From assembly GCA_020161015.1 (NCBI GenBank), contig JAIUOT010000024.1:1-64000 (forward strand): a stretch of DNA of 64,000 bases, given 5' to 3'. The stretch comes from Actinomycetota bacterium (GTDB lineage: Bacteria > Actinomycetota > Actinomycetes > Propionibacteriales > Propionibacteriaceae). The notes under the pieces are model-generated. The model searched no databases and was not told the origin of the DNA. It worked only from the letters and a program-made list of their open reading frames with translations. The position numbers were made by a program, and so were the translations under genes. Shown one piece after another: positions 52,690-60,800 of the stretch (the first letter of the stretch is position 1; each line of letters opens with the position of its first letter).

Positions 52690-53670
52690 ATGACCGACCG
52701 CCCAGACGACGTGCCCCGCCCTCCGGAGAAGGACGCGGGGGCCGAGCCCGCGATCTCGCTGCGCGGCCTCACCAAGACCTTCGGCGACTTCACCGCCGTC
52801 GACGGGATCGACCTCGACGTGCCGCGCGGGCAGATCTTCGGCTTCCTCGGCCCCAACGGCTCCGGGAAGACCACCACGATCCGGATGCTCACCGGCACCC
52901 TGCGTCCGCGGGCCGGCACCGCGCGCGTCCTCGGGGTGGACGTGGTGCGCCACCCCGACCGCGTGAAGCGGCGGATCGGCTACATGAGCCAGAAGTTCGC
53001 CCTGTTCGAGGACATGACGGTCGACGAGAACCTGCGCTTCTACGCCGGCGTCTACGACCTGCCCGCGGAGCGCTTCGCCGCGCAGCGGGAGTACGTGCTG
53101 AGGATGGCCGACCTCGTCGGGCGCGAGGACGAGCTCACCCGCAACCTGTCCGTCGGCTGGCGGCAGCGGCTCGCGCTCGGCGCCGCGACGATCCACTCCC
53201 CCGAACTGCTGTTCCTCGACGAGCCGACCTCCGGGGTCGACCCGGTGGCGCGGCGGCAGTTCTGGGACCTGCTCTACGACCTCGCGAGCCGGGGCGTCAC
53301 CCTGTTCGTCACCACGCACTACATGGACGAGGCGGCGCACTGCAACCGGCTGGCCTTCATCTACCGCGGGCGGATCATCGCCGACGGGAGCCCGTCGGAG
53401 ATCCGCAGCGAGCACATGGACCAGCGGATCCTCGATATCTCCACCCCGGACGTGGACGCCGTCCTGCCGTGGCTGGAGGCGGCCGACGACGTCCAGGAGG
53501 CGTACCTGTCCGGGGCCAGCCTGCACGCTGTGGTGGCGGCCGATTCGCCGCTGACCCCGGCGGCACTCACCGGGCGCCTGGCGGCCGCGGGCTTCGCCCG
53601 TCCCGACGTGGTCGAGGTGCCGGCGACGATCGAGGACGTGTTCGTGAACCTCGTCGCCCGCCACCGCTGA
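52690..53670 (+). CDS. ABC transporter ATP-binding protein (second)
   Basis: The 326-aa ATPase has Walker A GPNGSGKTTT, Q-loop GYMSQKFALFEDMT, signature NLSVGWRQRLALG (LSVGxRQ in place of LSGGQ) and Walker B ELLFLDEPTSGVDP. It resembles the C-terminal ATPase half of YbhF. In enterobacteria both halves are one protein; here they are separate genes at the two ends of the permease pair. Last gene of the operon. Confidence 0.92.
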   Translation: MTDRPDDVPRPPEKDAGAEPAISLRGLTKTFGDFTAVDGIDLDVPRGQIFGFLGPNGSGKTTTIRMLTGTLRPRAGTARVLGVDVVRHPDRVKRRIGYMSQKFALFEDMTVDENLRFYAGVYDLPAERFAAQREYVLRMADLVGREDELTRNLSVGWRQRLALGAATIHSPELLFLDEPTSGVDPVARRQFWDLLYDLASRGVTLFVTTHYMDEAAHCNRLAFIYRGRIIADGSPSEIRSEHMDQRILDISTPDVDAVLPWLEAADDVQEAYLSGASLHAVVAADSPLTPAALTGRLAAAGFARPDVVEVPATIEDVFVNLVARHR

Positions 53671-53686
53671 CCCCTAGCATTCCCCC

Positions 53687-54229
53687 ATGAGGCGGGTGCT
53701 GCTGGCGGCCGTGGTCGCCGTCCTCCTGGCCGGCTGCCAACGGCCGGACGTGCCGACGGTGCGTCCGCAGACGCCGAGCCCTGCGCCGGCGGAGATCGTC
53801 GTCGCGCTCGCCCCCGGGCTCGAGCTCGTCGTCCTCGGCACCGACGAGGCGCTGGCACCGGCCGCCAACGACTGCACGACGATGGTGCACCGCCTGGCCA
53901 CCCCGACCGGGCGGTACCAGGCCGCCGTGCTCGGCGCCGACTGCACCGCCGGCGATGCGCCCGGCAACGGGTTCCACGGCTACTTCCCGGCGCCGCCGCG
54001 CGACGCCCAGGTCGAGCGGGCCGCCACCCCCGTCGGGCCGGCGCTGGTGTTCGGCAGCGAGTACTACGAGTGCACCAACTCCTGTGCCACCGGCATCGAC
54101 CAGGTCGCGCTGGTGGACGTGGGCGGACGGACGCTGCAGGTGATCGCGGAGACCAGCCCGTCCGGGTCGCAGAAGAGCAGGGAGCGGGCAGATCTCGTCG
54201 CCCTCCTGCAGGGGCTGCGCACCCCCTGA
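53687..54229 (+). CDS. Lipoprotein of unknown function, 180 aa
   Basis: The N-terminus is a lipoprotein signal peptide with lipobox LLAGC (Cys19). The mature domain has four further cysteines (NDCTTM, ADCTAG, YECTNSCAT), probably in disulfides outside the cell. ATG 53687 is 6 nt after TAGCAT, so it is probably transcribed leaderless and apart from the ABC operon. No family recognised. It ends 11 bp from the convergent protease gene. Confidence 0.65.
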   Translation: MRRVLLAAVVAVLLAGCQRPDVPTVRPQTPSPAPAEIVVALAPGLELVVLGTDEALAPAANDCTTMVHRLATPTGRYQAAVLGADCTAGDAPGNGFHGYFPAPPRDAQVERAATPVGPALVFGSEYYECTNSCATGIDQVALVDVGGRTLQVIAETSPSGSQKSRERADLVALLQGLRTP

Positions 54230-54240
54230 ACCGGCGTCGG

Positions 54241-54936
54241 TCAGGCCGGGAGCCGCAACATCCACGCGCCGCCGAGCAGGAGCGCCCCGACGGTCAGCAC
54301 CAGCCAGGTGAGGTTCCAGACCACCTTCGGCACCCGGGTCAGGCCGGCGAGCTGGGCCGCGTCCGACCCCGGCCGGTGGGCGAACAGCAGCTCCACGACC
54401 GGACGGGGCGCGGCGAGGAGGAACAGCCAGGCCAGCCCGGTCGCGACCCACGACAGCGCCTCGCCGCCGAGGTACCACGACGCGAGGGCCACGACCGCAC
54501 CGCTGCCCACCACGACGAGCGCGCCGTAGAGGTTGCGGATCTTGAGCAGCATCAGCGCGAGGAGCGCCACGAGCAGCCACAGCAGGCCCGACGCGTGGCC
54601 CGCGCCGGCCAGCCAAGCGGCGCCGAGCCCCACCACCGCGGCCGCGGGGTAGCCGGCGAAAAGCGTGGCGACCATGCCGGGCCCGCTCGGGCGCCCTCTG
54701 CTGACGGTGACCCCCGAGGTGTCGGAGTGCAGGCGGATCCCGCCGAGCCTGCGCCCCACGAGGGTGGCCACCACCGCGTGCCCTGCCTCGTGGCAGAGCG
54801 TGACCAGCAGGCGGACGCCGGGCCACGCGAGGAGCACCGCAGCGAGGGAGACGGCGGCGATGATCGCCGAGGTGCGCTGGTCGGGCACCGGCTGGGTCGC
54901 CAGGGCTCGCCGCCACAGCTCGCCGAGGACCTCCAC
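54241..54936 (-). CDS. M50-type membrane metalloprotease
   Basis: The 231-aa protein shows the zinc site TLCHEAGHAVVATLVG (HExxH) near residue 50 in a membrane segment, then SGVTVSRGRPSGPG and several membrane helices to the C-terminus (GALLLGGAWML). This is the layout of the M50B-like family found in actinobacteria. The second-helix zinc ligand would be in the KIRNLYGALVVVG region but a clear NPDG is not seen. Substrate unknown. Starts at GTG 54936. Confidence 0.78.
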   Translation of the reverse strand: MEVLGELWRRALATQPVPDQRTSAIIAAVSLAAVLLAWPGVRLLVTLCHEAGHAVVATLVGRRLGGIRLHSDTSGVTVSRGRPSGPGMVATLFAGYPAAAVVGLGAAWLAGAGHASGLLWLLVALLALMLLKIRNLYGALVVVGSGAVVALASWYLGGEALSWVATGLAWLFLLAAPRPVVELLFAHRPGSDAAQLAGLTRVPKVVWNLTWLVLTVGALLLGGAWMLRLPA

Positions 54937-55024
54937 GCCCCCTTCTTACCCGACGAGGCTGTGGGCCGGTGCCGGGCCCACCTTCCTGCCGGACCTCTCC
55001 GACCCCCCCAACCCGTTCCTGCCC

Positions 55025-55074
55025 CCGAGTGCAACTCCGGCTACCGGAATTCCGGCAGCGAGGGTTGCACTCGG
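55025..55074. repeat. Nested inverted repeat, intergenic
   Basis: Outer arms CCGAGTGCAAC (55025-55035) and GTTGCACTCGG (55064-55074) are perfectly complementary and enclose the 12-bp palindrome CCGGAATTCCGG. It lies in the divergent gap between the protease and lipase genes, so it is not an ordinary terminator. It may be a cruciform or a repeat-family element. Confidence 0.65.
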
Positions 55075-55166
55075 CAGCGAGGACGGAGCGCGGGCCGCAC
55101 CGCCAGGACGACGGAACGGGGCCGGTGGCGACGCGGAATGGCCGGATGTGGCACGAGGGTGAGGCG

Positions 55167-55865
55167 GTGACGAAGATGGACGGCGTGAGACGTCAGCGGA
55201 TCGCCTGGTGGGCGCTGGACTACCTGTGGGCGGGCGGGGTGTGGATCAGCACCCTGTTCGCGCCGCGCTCGCCCGACCGCTACGCCACGGGCGCCGGGCG
55301 GACGGTGGTCGCGATCCCCGGCGTCTACGAGGACTGGCGCTTCCTGCGGCCGTTGATCGTCCCGCTGTCGCGACGGGGCCACGCCGTGCACGTCGTCACA
55401 GCGCTCGGCCACACCCGCGCCCCCATCGCCGACGGGGCGCGGCTCGTCGGCCAGCTGATCGCCGAGCGCGACCTGCGCGACGTGGTGGTCGTGGCGCACA
55501 GCAAGGGCGGGCTGATCGGCAAGCTCGCCATGCTCGCAGACGAGGAGGGCCGGATCAGCTCCATGGTCACGGTGTGCACGCCGTTCCACGGCTCGAGCCT
55601 CGCTCCCCTGCTGCCGCTGCCGAGCCTGCGTCCGCTGGCCGCCGGGCACGCCAGCCTCGCCGCCCTGGGCGAGGTGGCGGACGTGAACGCCCGGATCACC
55701 TCGGTCTTCGGGCTGTTCGACGAGCACGTGCCGGAGGGGAGCACCCTCGCCGGGGCCCGCAACGTGCGGGTTCCGGTCGCCGGCCACTTCCGGCTGCTCG
55801 GCCACCCCACGTGCCGGCAGGTGGTGTTCGACGTCGTCGAGGGACGGACGCCGGCGGCCACCTGA
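55167..55865 (+). CDS. Alpha/beta hydrolase (lipase/esterase-like), 232 aa
   Basis: GTG 55167 lies 7 bp after GAGGG; ATG 55176 is a possible alternative. The protein has the nucleophile elbow VVVAHSKGGLIGKLA (Ser in a GxSxG-like HSKGG) and TVCTPFHGSSLA after it, as in triacylglycerol lipases of the PGAP1/LipA sort. A final His is in VPVAGHFRLLGH. The N-terminal ALDYLWAGGVWISTLF stretch is hydrophobic and may bring it to the membrane. Confidence 0.75.
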   Translation: MTKMDGVRRQRIAWWALDYLWAGGVWISTLFAPRSPDRYATGAGRTVVAIPGVYEDWRFLRPLIVPLSRRGHAVHVVTALGHTRAPIADGARLVGQLIAERDLRDVVVVAHSKGGLIGKLAMLADEEGRISSMVTVCTPFHGSSLAPLLPLPSLRPLAAGHASLAALGEVADVNARITSVFGLFDEHVPEGSTLAGARNVRVPVAGHFRLLGHPTCRQVVFDVVEGRTPAAT

Positions 55866-55873
55866 GTGGCCGG

Positions 55874-56473
55874 TCAGGCCAGCGTGACCGCCTGGTCGAA
55901 GCCGAGGCGCGGGTTGCGCGGGAACGACCCGTCGGGGGCGACGTGGCCGATGTTCACCACCATGATCGTGCGCAGGCTGGTGCCGGGGAAGAACTCCTCG
56001 TCGATGCCCGCGGTGTTGATGCCGCCCATCGGCCCCGCGTCCAGGCCCTCGGCACGGACGGCGAGGATGAAGCCGCCGGCCTGGAGCCAGGCGTTGTTGA
56101 GCGCCATCGTCCGGCGCCGCTCCGCGTCGGCGGCGAACCGCTCGCGAACGCCCGCGGTCTGCGGGTTCAGCACCGGCAGGTGCTCGTGGAAGTCGGTGTC
56201 CGCCGCGAGGATCGCCACGACCGGAGCGGACGCGGACTTCGCCCGGTTCGACTCGGCGAGCAGCGGCAGGAGGCGCTCCTTGGCCTCGGCCGTGCGGACG
56301 AAGGTCACCCGCAACGGCTGGCTGTTGAGAGCCGTGGGCGTGAACTTGGCGAGCTCGTAGATCGCCGCGAGCTCCTCGTCCGAGACCGGGTCCGGCGTGA
56401 ACCGGTAGGCCGTGTGCATGTCGGTGAAGATGCGGGTCGCACTGAGGTCATTGCGGAGGTCGGGCAGGGTCAT
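55874..56473 (-). CDS. Nitroreductase family protein (malonic semialdehyde reductase RutE-like)
   Basis: The 199-aa protein follows the RutE/HadB pattern: RTAYRFTPDPVSDEELAAIYELAKFTPTALNSQP in pieces (YRFTPDPVSDEEL, LAKFTPTALNSQPLR), NNAWLQAGGFILAVRAEGLDAGPMGG in pieces and MVVNIGHVAPDGSFPRNPRLG at the end. Such FMN enzymes reduce small aldehydes or nitro compounds with NAD(P)H. Length is normal. It is divergent from the MFS gene; an AT-rich stretch with CTAAACTATA lies in front of it. Confidence 0.88.
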   Translation of the reverse strand: MTLPDLRNDLSATRIFTDMHTAYRFTPDPVSDEELAAIYELAKFTPTALNSQPLRVTFVRTAEAKERLLPLLAESNRAKSASAPVVAILAADTDFHEHLPVLNPQTAGVRERFAADAERRRTMALNNAWLQAGGFILAVRAEGLDAGPMGGINTAGIDEEFFPGTSLRTIMVVNIGHVAPDGSFPRNPRLGFDQAVTLA

Positions 56474-56701
56474 GGCAGGTCTTTCCAGCGATGGTTGATT
56501 TCTAAACTATATCCCCCTTCGCGACCAATCCCAACCAGCGCTCGGTTTGACCGGACCCCCGGAACCTTGATGGAATGGACTCCTTCCCCGATGCCGCGTC
56601 CAGCCACGCTGGCCGCCCGGAGGCGCACACGTCCTGTGCTGCTGACGCCCGACCCCGCGGACGAGGAGTTCCCGTCGTCCCTCCGAGCCCTGGAGTCGTC
56701 C

Positions 56702-57955
56702 GTGTCCCGGCCCGCCCTGCCGTCCGTACCCCACGAGCGCGCCCGACTGCTGCTGCTCGGCGCGTTCGCCCTGAGCGGGCTGCTCGCGTTCTCGTGGCTG
56801 GCCCGGATCCCCGGCGTGCGCGACCTCCTCTCGCTGAGCGCCGCCGACCTGGGCGGGATCCTGCTGATCGGATCGATCGGCGCACTGGCCACGGTCGTCT
56901 CCTCCTCCGCGCTGCTCGCCCGCTTCGGCAGCGCCCGGGTCTTCGCGGCCGGCACCGTGATCATCGCCGTCGGGTTCGTGCTCATGGGCCTGGGCCCCGC
57001 CCTCGGATCGCGCTGGCTCTTCGGGGTCGGGATCCTCGTCAACGGCGTGGGCGGCTCGCTGGTCGCTGTGCCGATGAACGTCGAGTCCACCCGCGTCGAG
57101 CGGGCGTACGGACGCTCGGTGATCCCGCACTTCCACGCCGCGTTCTCCGCCGGCGCCGTCGCGGGGTCGATCCTCGGAGCGGGCGCGGCGTCGGTCGGCC
57201 TCCCCGTCGTCGCACAGTTCGCCGCCTTCTCCGTCGGCGTCGCCGTCCTCCGGCTCGCTGCGCTCTCGGCGGGCATGGTGCTCCCGGGACGACCGCAGGC
57301 CCCCAGCGGGCCACCGGAGAAGGCGTCCCGCTCCGCGATGTCCGTCTGGACCGAACCGCGCACGATCCTGATCGGGCTGGTCGCCTTCGCCGCCACGCTC
57401 GGTGAGGGGGCGGCCAACAACTGGCTGGCGCTGGCCGTCGTCGACCGCTTCGGCACCACCGAGGCGTTCGGTGGCATCGCCCTCGGCGTCTTCATCGGCG
57501 CCATGACGATCGTCCGGCTCGCCGGCACCCGCGCCATCGACCGGCTCGGACGCGTGGCCAGCCTCCAGCTCTCGCTGGTGGCCGGGCTGCTGGGCCTGGC
57601 TGCGTTCGGCCTTGCCCCGCACCCCGCGGTGGCCCTGGTCGGCGCGGCGCTGTGGGGAGCGGGTGCGGCGTTGTGCTTCCCGATCGCGGTCGCGGCTGTC
57701 TCCGACGACCACCGCGGCGCCCAGGCGCGGGTCTCCGTGATCACCTCGATGGGATCGATCGCCGTCCTCACCGCCGCCCCGCTGGTCGGTGTCGCCGCCG
57801 AAGCCCTCGGCGGTGCGCAGCAGGCGCTCCTCGTGGTGCTGATCCCGCTCGCCGCCGCCCTGTTCGCGGCCCGGTGGGTGGCACCGTCGCTGACCAGGGT
57901 GGCCGACCCCGCGGAGATCCTGGCGGACGTCCCGGAGACCGTTCCCGCGTCCTGA
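56702..57955 (+). CDS. MFS transporter
   Basis: I chose GTG 56702 (GGAG 6 bp before it), giving 417 aa and about 12 membrane helices starting LLLLGAFALSGLLAFSW. ATG 56591 or 56570 would add a Pro/Arg-rich tail. The protein resembles the sugar/fucose-permease-like or YbjJ group of MFS carriers (GLGPALGSRWLFGVGILVNGVG, GEGAANNWLAL). Substrate unknown. Confidence 0.8.
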   Translation: MSRPALPSVPHERARLLLLGAFALSGLLAFSWLARIPGVRDLLSLSAADLGGILLIGSIGALATVVSSSALLARFGSARVFAAGTVIIAVGFVLMGLGPALGSRWLFGVGILVNGVGGSLVAVPMNVESTRVERAYGRSVIPHFHAAFSAGAVAGSILGAGAASVGLPVVAQFAAFSVGVAVLRLAALSAGMVLPGRPQAPSGPPEKASRSAMSVWTEPRTILIGLVAFAATLGEGAANNWLALAVVDRFGTTEAFGGIALGVFIGAMTIVRLAGTRAIDRLGRVASLQLSLVAGLLGLAAFGLAPHPAVALVGAALWGAGAALCFPIAVAAVSDDHRGAQARVSVITSMGSIAVLTAAPLVGVAAEALGGAQQALLVVLIPLAAALFAARWVAPSLTRVADPAEILADVPETVPAS

Positions 57956-58010
57956 CCCGCCACTGCGGCGCCGTAACAAGCCCGTCAGATTGCTCCGCTA
58001 GCCTGCGCCC

Positions 58011-58727
58011 ATGCCGAGGGCAGTGCGCGCAACCATCCTCCAGCCCGACCCGCAGGTTCCGGCCGACCGCTTCGGCGCGTGGCTGGCCAGCAACCGGGTG
58101 CTGGTGCGCGCCGTCCCGTTGTGGCAGCGTCCCGTGCCGGACGTGGGCTCCCTGGGCGACGGCGTGATCGTGCTCGGGGGACGGATGAGCGCCCACGACA
58201 CCGCCGAGCACCCCTGGATCGAGCCGCTGAAGCAGTTCATGGTCGACGCGGTCGATGCAGGGATCCCCCTGCTCGGGATCTGCCTGGGCCACCAGCTCCT
58301 CGCGGAGGCGTTCGGCGGGACGGTCACCGTCCGGCACCCCGGGGGCGGCGAGCACGGCGCGTGCCGCATCACCTGGCATGAGGCTGCGCTGGACGACCCG
58401 CTGCTGGGACGGCTGGCGGAACAGGGGCACTCGCTGCTGCCCGAGTCCCACGACGACGCGGTGACCGTCCTTCCGCCCGGGGCCGTGCCGCTGGCGAGTT
58501 CCGCGGCCTACCCCCACCAGGCCTTCCGGATCGGGTCGGCCGTGGGCGTGCAGTTCCACCCCGAGGCCTCCCCCGAACTGATGGGACGCTGGGCGGAGCT
58601 CGGCGGCGGGGACGGACGCGCCCTGCGGCGCGCCATGCAGGCTCAGGACACCGAGGTCTCCCGCAACGGCCGGCTGATCGCCCAGGCGTTCTGCGGCCAG
58701 CTGAGGTCGCGCTCGCTCGCCGCCTGA
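58011..58727 (+). CDS. Class I glutamine amidotransferase
   Basis: The 238-aa protein has the catalytic Cys in LLGICLGHQLLAEAFGG (~residue 90) and His-Glu in GVQFHPEASPEL. It is a stand-alone GMP-synthase-like amidotransferase domain of the kind often linked to detoxifying or hydrolysing gamma-glutamyl compounds. TAGCCT (57999-58004) ends 6 nt before the ATG, so it is likely leaderless. Partner or substrate unknown. Confidence 0.85.
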   Translation: MPRAVRATILQPDPQVPADRFGAWLASNRVLVRAVPLWQRPVPDVGSLGDGVIVLGGRMSAHDTAEHPWIEPLKQFMVDAVDAGIPLLGICLGHQLLAEAFGGTVTVRHPGGGEHGACRITWHEAALDDPLLGRLAEQGHSLLPESHDDAVTVLPPGAVPLASSAAYPHQAFRIGSAVGVQFHPEASPELMGRWAELGGGDGRALRRAMQAQDTEVSRNGRLIAQAFCGQLRSRSLAA

Positions 58728-58815
58728 GGCCCGGCCGCCGGGCACCGGCGGTGTTCGCCCCCGGTGCGCTTGGGCGATGGCTTATCGTGGAGGGCCAGTT
58801 GTCCACAGGAGTCCG

Positions 58816-59241
58816 ATGATCCGCATCCTGCCCGCAGTGCTCGAGGTGGCACTCCTCGTGTTCGGCCTGATCGACTGCGTGATGGCCGACCAGGCGCGCA
58901 TCCGGAACCTGCCCCGCTGGGCCTGGATCCTGCTGATCGTCATCGTCCCGTTCGTCGGCGTGATCGCCTGGCTCCTCGCCGGACGGCCGCAGCGCGCCGC
59001 CCGGCGCACACCCCCCGTCCCGCCCGGCCCGACACCGTCCGGGCCCACCTGGGAGCGCCCGCCCTACCTGCGCCCGGTCGCCCCGGACGACGACCCGGAG
59101 TTCATCGCCCGGCTCAAGCGCACCAACGCCGACCACGAGCGGATGATGAAGCGGTGGGAGGAGGACCTCCGCCGACGGGAGGAGGAACTCCGCGACCAGG
59201 CGGAGCCGGACGACTCCGGGCCGCCCGCCGAGGACCGCTGA
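58816..59241 (+). CDS. PLDc_N-like small membrane protein (first copy), 141 aa
   Basis: ATG 58816 follows AGGAG. Two membrane helices (VLEVALLVFGLIDCVM; WAWILLIVIVPFVGVIAWLLAG) form the PLDc_N (phospholipase D N-terminal) pattern, followed by a Pro-rich linker and an acidic/basic helix (DDDPEFIARLKR, RWEEDLRRREEEL). No phospholipase domain is attached. The next gene is a close paralogue. Confidence 0.78.
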   Translation: MIRILPAVLEVALLVFGLIDCVMADQARIRNLPRWAWILLIVIVPFVGVIAWLLAGRPQRAARRTPPVPPGPTPSGPTWERPPYLRPVAPDDDPEFIARLKRTNADHERMMKRWEEDLRRREEELRDQAEPDDSGPPAEDR

Positions 59242-59369
59242 CCCGCTTCCGTCCCGCGCGGGAGCACCCACGGCCGGGTCGCCCGGCACCGGTCGGCCGC
59301 GTGCGGTGCAGCGACGGCGGGAGGGCCGTCGATGCCCTATCGTGGGCGGCAGGACCCCCAGGAGTGCGC

Positions 59370-59795
59370 ATGATCCGGATACTGCCCGTCGCCCTCGAGC
59401 TGATCCTGCTCGTGTTCTGCCTCGTGGACGCGATCCTCGCCGACGAGGCGCGGGTGAGGAACCTGCCGAAGTGGGCCTGGATCCTGCTGGTCGTCATTCT
59501 CCCGCTCGCCGGCGGCATCGCCTGGCTCATCGCCGGCCGGCCCACCGGCCGCGCCCCGAACCGTCCTGTGCCCCCACCCTCCCGGACGGCGGGCCAGCCC
59601 GGCGACGAGTGGTCGGGGCGCCGGCGCCCGAAGGGACCCGATGACGACCCGGAGTTCCTCGCCCGGCTCGCCCACGACGGGGACGCCCACGAGCGGATGC
59701 TGAGGCGATGGGAGGAGGACCTGCGCCGTCGCGAGGAGGAGAAGCGCGCCACCGACGACCCCGGCGCCTCAGGTCCGGGCGACGACGCCCGCTGA
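59370..59795 (+). CDS. PLDc_N-like small membrane protein (second copy), 141 aa
   Basis: It has the same length and layout as the copy at 58816: MIRILPVALELILLVF, WAWILLVVILPLAGGIAWLIAG, DDDPEFLARLAH and RWEEDLRRREEEK. The region before each start is also alike (TATCGTGG ... AGGAG). This is a tandem duplication that has diverged. Its 3' end overlaps the convergent EamA gene by 27 bp. Confidence 0.78.
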   Translation: MIRILPVALELILLVFCLVDAILADEARVRNLPKWAWILLVVILPLAGGIAWLIAGRPTGRAPNRPVPPPSRTAGQPGDEWSGRRRPKGPDDDPEFLARLAHDGDAHERMLRRWEEDLRRREEEKRATDDPGASGPGDDAR

Positions 59796-60728
59796 TCCCA
59801 CCCCGCCCACCGGGACGCCCGCCGGCGTCAGGTCGTCCTGCACCCCGCGTGCGGGCCGTCCGGCCCGCGGACGCCGCGCGCCGATGAGCACCCCGATGAC
59901 CACCACGGCCCCGCCGGCGAGTTCCCACACGCCCGGGATCTCGTGGAGCACCAGCGCGGCGGTGGCGATGCCGACCACCGGCACCAGCATCGAGAACGGC
60001 GCCACCACGCCGGCCGGGTGGCGGGCGAGCAGCCACGTCCACAGGCCCGAGCCGACCGCCGTCCCGATCACGCAGGTGTAGGCGAGGCCGATCCAGGCAG
60101 GGATCGCCGACGCGGTCACGGAGCCGGCGAGGGCAGCCCCGACCTGCGCCGGGCCCTCCAGCCACAGCGAGAGGGCGAGCATCGGGACGGGCACGACGAC
60201 CGACATCCACAGCGTGAGGTGCAGCGGGTTCTCGGGGCGCGCGAGCCGGCTGGCGAGGTTCCCGAAGGCCCAGCCGAGGCCGCCGGCGAGCACCAGCAGG
60301 AACGGCAGCAGCGCGGCGGCCTGGGCACGGGCCACGCCCACCAGCGCCATGCCCGCCACGGCGGTGACGATGCCCACCCACTGGCGCGCGGTCACCCTCT
60401 CCCGCAGCAGGACGCCGCCGAGCACGAGCGTGAACGGTGCCGACGCCTGGAGCACCAGCGAGGCCAGCCCGGTGGGCATCCCCGCAGCCATCCCCGCGTA
60501 GAGGAACGTGAACTGCACCACCCCGAAGCCGAGCCCGTAGCCCACCAGCCACCGCAGGGGCACGCGCGGCCGCGGCACCAGCAGGATCGTGGGCACGGCG
60601 ATCAGCGCGAACCGCAGCGCCACGAGGAAGAACGGCGGGAACTGCGCCAGCGAGGCGTGGATCGCGAGGAAGTTGACCCCCCAGATGGCGGCCACGAGGA
60701 CGGCGAGCAGGCGATGGCGGACGGGCAC
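59769..60728 (-). CDS. EamA/DMT-family transporter
   Basis: The 319-aa protein has about ten membrane helices in two EamA halves (LLAVLVAAIWGVNFLAIHASL; FLLVLAGGLGWAFGNLASRL), typical of exporters of amino acids or metabolites such as YdcZ/RhaT-like carriers. It starts at GTG 60728 and is divergent from a LysR gene, the usual setting for a regulated exporter. Confidence 0.88.
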   Translation of the reverse strand: MPVRHRLLAVLVAAIWGVNFLAIHASLAQFPPFFLVALRFALIAVPTILLVPRPRVPLRWLVGYGLGFGVVQFTFLYAGMAAGMPTGLASLVLQASAPFTLVLGGVLLRERVTARQWVGIVTAVAGMALVGVARAQAAALLPFLLVLAGGLGWAFGNLASRLARPENPLHLTLWMSVVVPVPMLALSLWLEGPAQVGAALAGSVTASAIPAWIGLAYTCVIGTAVGSGLWTWLLARHPAGVVAPFSMLVPVVGIATAALVLHEIPGVWELAGGAVVVIGVLIGARRPRAGRPARGVQDDLTPAGVPVGGVGSAGVVART

Positions 60729-60774
60729 GCCACCATGCTGACCCCCTCGCTGGTGAAGGACAAGCGCAAGATTC

Positions 60775-60800
60775 TGAAGTGAGGCTTTAGGCTGACTTCA
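60775..60800. promoter_or_regulatory. LysR-type operator overlapping the lysR start
   Basis: TGAAGT (60775-60780) and ACTTCA (60795-60800) form an inverted repeat with a 14-bp centre that contains TAGGCT (60788-60793), a -10 ending 6 nt before ATG 60800. It lies in the 71-bp divergent gap and could control both genes. Confidence 0.5.
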
